NCBI GenBank assembly: GCA_045628085.1
Contig: JAZQOZ010000108.1
Span: 1 to 7,082 of the forward strand
Direction: 5' to 3'
DNA length: 7,082 bases
Source: Firm-04 sp045628085
GTDB lineage: Bacteria > Bacillota > Clostridia > Oscillospirales > Ruminococcaceae
The first letter of the stretch is position 1. Every line of letters starts with the position of its first letter. The position numbers and the translations under genes are program-made. Below, piece after piece: positions 5,797 through 7,082 of the stretch. Below the pieces are notes generated by a model, which was not told the origin of the DNA, ran no database searches, and saw only the letters and a list, made by a program, of their open reading frames with translations.

Positions 5797-5892
5797 ATTT
5801 TCAACTAGGAACCCTTTGGAATCATCCAATGCAGAACGTTCGTTCTGCATACGTTTTTCTCAATTCTACGTAGTTTTCACAATAAATCACCT
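5733..5892. repeat. about 160-bp tandem repeat, unit A
   Basis: The unit starts with a 64-bp stretch (5733-5796) identical to 5893-5956 and ends with a 59-bp stretch (5834-5892) nearly identical to 5995-6053 (three or four mismatches). The 37-38 bp between the two blocks are unrelated in the two units. The unit carries the palindrome at 5829-5850 and a conserved CTACGTAG. Confidence 0.85.
5829..5850. promoter_or_regulatory. 22-bp palindrome with a LexA-box-like core (unit A)
   Basis: A perfect palindrome with 10-bp arms around TT. Its centre, 5834-5845, reads GAAC-GTTC-GTTC and so fits GAAC-N4-GTTC, the core of the Gram-positive LexA (DinR) site. No clear promoter overlaps it. It could equally be a site for another dimeric protein or a recombinase. 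Confidence 0.4.
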
Positions 5893-6053
5893 TTTGGAAA
5901 CATGAGGTTTGTAACGAAACTCAAGTGCTTTCTTGCGAACCTGCGTTGTTTTCGCGTTTTCTTACCCATAACGTTTGAATGTAATCTTAAATAAGAACAT
6001 TCGTTCTGCATGCATTTTTCTCAATTCTACGTAGTTTCCACAATAAATCACCT
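5893..6053. repeat. about 160-bp tandem repeat, unit B
   Basis: Second unit, directly adjoining unit A. After 6053 a third start appears (TTTGGAAACATGA) and stops after a few more bases, so about 2.1 units are present. The one-base change in offset (160 to 161) falls in the divergent middle. Confidence 0.85.
5995..6006. promoter_or_regulatory. LexA-box-like GAAC-N4-GTTC in unit B
   Basis: Reads GAAC-ATTC-GTTC. The flanking arms of the unit A palindrome have decayed on the left, but the core GAAC and GTTC half-sites remain. Confidence 0.35.
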
Positions 6054-6060
6054 TTTGGAA

Positions 6061-6362
6061 ACATGATGTTCTTCGTCTGTCCTTTCACGATCCTGCACCT
6101 CAATCTATTTTGAATACTCATGATATGTTTGAATGAAATAATCTGCTCGGATATATTGCCAATTAGCCGCCGAATACCTTTAATATTCCGTCCCTCACCA
6201 AGAAGTCAAAAGCCGTAACACGGTTCAAATTCCACGCGCAATTTGTTATCTCATATATCAAATTGAGAGGATACAAAAGATAGCCATAAAAATAGCTATC
6301 TTCCGTTGTATGGTGTTCTTTGCTTTGATGTCAAAATCATTCTGAAAAATAAATAAAAGTGA
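6061..6362. other. AT-rich stretch without a recognisable gene
   Basis: No frame gives a protein I recognise. The longest minus-strand frame (about 6157-6321) has about 55 codons with no start site of quality. The stretch holds an inverted repeat CAATTTG/CAAATTG (6239-6245 with 6259-6265) and the hairpin listed separately. Confidence 0.6.
6277..6302 (-). terminator. hairpin, possible weak leftward terminator
   Basis: Eight-bp perfect arms AAGATAGC/GCTATCTT with a 10-base AT-rich loop, followed on the minus strand by TTG and a T-poor tail. It could end a transcript from the promoter at 6603-6631. The stem is short and AT-rich. Confidence 0.35.
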
Positions 6363-6367
6363 TTGAA

Positions 6368-6388
6368 GGAGCCGCGTTCTGCGGCTTC
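6368..6388. other. short GC hairpin
   Basis: AGCCGC (6370-6375) pairs with GCGGCT (6381-6386) around a 5-base loop, extended by a G-T and a G-C pair. A T-rich run (CTTTTATTTATTTTT) begins about 10 bases beyond it on the minus strand, so it is a poor terminator at best. Confidence 0.4.
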
Positions 6389-6429
6389 GATACAATCTAT
6401 TCCGCTGAATAATTCGGATATTTCATCAT

Positions 6430-6446
6430 AAGCAGATAATCTGCTT
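6430..6446. promoter_or_regulatory. 17-bp palindrome, operator-like
   Basis: AAGCAGAT and ATCTGCTT flank one central A. The arms are too close to form a hairpin, so a dimeric repressor site is more plausible, but no linked gene is evident. Confidence 0.3.
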
Positions 6447-6584
6447 GATTTCAACCCGAAACAGCGTGATTTGGTCTTATCATATCATCTGAATGAACCT
6501 GAAAAGTACGATAAATCTGCGAAAAAACTACATATATCGCGCAAATTGTTCTGCTTTCTGCAATATACGATTGTATTCGACTAA
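6432..6584 (+). pseudogene. possible relic of an HTH (sigma region 4-like) protein
   Basis: After a TAA at 6429-6431, 50 codons stay open to TAA 6582-6584. Residues LLDFNPKQRDLVLSY...NEPEKYDKSAKKLHISRKLF have the layout of a sigma-70 region 4-like helix-turn-helix: a QRDLV helix, an EKYDKSAKKL helix and a HISRKLF recognition-like helix. The frame continues upstream of the stop to about 6363 without recognisable similarity. There is no start codon with a ribosome binding site and the C-terminus loses HTH character after KLF. I infer a gene relic; chance is possible. Confidence 0.3.
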
Positions 6585-6602
6585 AAAATGGAAATATATA
6601 TA

Positions 6603-6631
6603 AGTATATCACTTTACCGATATATTGTCAA
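6603..6631 (-). promoter_or_regulatory. strong leftward promoter without a recognised gene
   Basis: On the minus strand: TTGACA (6626-6631), a 17-bp spacer and TATACT (6603-6608). An A8 tract (complement of 6633-6640), resembling an UP element, lies just upstream of the -35. Start would be near 6596. No coding frame of note follows, so it may drive a small RNA or be left over from a lost gene. Confidence 0.75.
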
Positions 6632-6698
6632 GTTTTTTTTGCGCGATGTGTAAAATAATACGTACTCAAAAGATTCGAAATCACGAAGTTTTTCGCAT

Positions 6699-6726
6699 TT
6701 GACGAATATTCTTCTATATATATAAT
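6699..6726 (+). promoter_or_regulatory. rightward promoter, divergent from 6603-6631
   Basis: TTGACG (6699-6704), a 16-bp spacer and perfect TATAAT (6721-6726). The two -35 boxes are 67 bp apart, back to back. Downstream is only a 33-codon frame (6735-6836) without a ribosome binding site, then a hairpin. Confidence 0.6.
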
Positions 6727-6867
6727 GTCACAAGATGTGCCAGTTTTCCAAAACAGCACAAAAGTTTATGCAGTTATACAAATACCCGTACATTTTTGAC
6801 TTCCCGTTCTGTAATATCTTTAGAAATTATGGCTGATACATCAACTCTCAAAAATTGTTGTAAACAT

Positions 6868-6906
6868 TGCCGTGAAACAAAGCGTATCAGCTTGTATTTC
6901 ACGGCA
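6868..6906. terminator. long hairpin between the divergent promoter and the relaxase-like fragment
   Basis: A perfect 10-bp outer stem (TGCCGTGAAA 6868-6877 with TTTCACGGCA 6897-6906) plus an inner pairing of CAAAGC/GCTTG type with a bulge. It lies 37 bases beyond the minus-strand stop at 6943 and could end that gene and, from the other side, a transcript from 6726. The T-tracts are poor, so termination is not certain. Confidence 0.5.
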
Positions 6907-6942
6907 TCTGTTTACTGATTATGCGCAATCTATTTTGAAAAA

Positions 6943-7082
6943 TTATCTTCCGAATACCCATCTGACACGGCAATTCAGCAGATTTGCGGTATATGTTGAA
7001 AAACGATTGATTTCTTCCGGGTTACTGTTGTACATCAGCCCATCAACGAAGCTTACAGCATTGATGATGATATGCGCATGAT
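6943..7082 (-). CDS. C-terminal piece of a relaxase/mobilisation-like protein (5' end outside window)
   Basis: A minus-strand frame enters from the right edge and ends with TAA at 6943-6945, 46 codons including stop. It begins HAHIIINAVSFVDGLMYNSN, which fits motif III of MobP/MobA-type relaxases (HxHxxxN, the metal-binding histidines, followed by a V-x-x-x-DG turn). Such relaxases nick at oriT and pilot DNA in conjugation. In intact proteins the motif lies about 130-170 residues from the N-terminus, followed by a hundred or more residues; here only about 25 follow (ending NCRVRWVFGR), so the protein is probably shortened. There is no ribosome binding site to judge because the start is off the window. 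A chance match cannot be excluded. Confidence 0.4.
   Translation of the reverse strand, partial: HAHIIINAVSFVDGLMYNSNPEEINRFSTYTANLLNCRVRWVFGR

Noticed and set aside
5733..6066. CRISPR array
   Set aside because: Only about two units, blocks of 64 and 59 bp with 37-38 bp between, and no cas genes; it does not fit CRISPR repeat structure.
6735..6836. 33-codon frame behind the rightward promoter at 6699
   Set aside because: No ribosome binding site and no recognisable sequence character; too short to support.

Overview
The window looks like accessory chromosomal or mobile-element DNA from a low-to-moderate GC Clostridia, most like a Ruminococcus/Oscillospiraceae gut or rumen bacterium. The basis is strong AGGAGG-type ribosome binding sites, sigma-A promoters close to TTGACA-N17-TATAAT, an AbrB/SpoVT-type DNA-binding protein, and gene families common in those genomes (DUF4143 ATPases, PF09820 ATPases, pRiA4b ORF-3-like proteins). 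The genus is inferred from protein style only.

Layout. At 1-355, the 5' part of a PF09820-type ATPase gene runs leftward off the edge with its promoter. At 399-2104, two 262-bp direct repeats (399-660 and 1843-2104), each a regulatory leader plus a 58-residue AbrB-headed protein with an unusual tail, bracket a Fic/VbhA toxin-antitoxin operon (811-1577). That operon has its own promoter and terminator. A decayed XRE regulator lies on the minus strand beside the second repeat. At 2163-5307, a leftward pair reads from one strong promoter: an AAA_14/DUF4143 ATPase, then a 576-residue pRiA4b ORF-3-like protein with DUF7309/DUF6930-like regions. At 5380-5689 is a promoter and truncated flavodoxin-family gene, joined to a minus-strand XRE remnant.

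From about 5690 to 6940 there is no intact gene. This stretch holds a roughly 160-bp tandem repeat whose copies each contain a GAAC-N4-GTTC palindrome, several hairpins, a possible HTH relic, and two strong back-to-back promoters at 6603-6631 (leftward) and 6699-6726 (rightward) with no recognisable gene behind them. At the right edge a minus-strand reading frame with an HxHxxxN motif looks like the tail of a relaxase.

Overall this is an island-like patchwork: a toxin-antitoxin operon, duplicated small regulators, relic regulators, a broken enzyme gene and a mobilisation gene fragment. The most unusual parts are the repeated AbrB cassettes around the Fic module, the palindrome-bearing tandem repeat, and the orphan divergent promoters.
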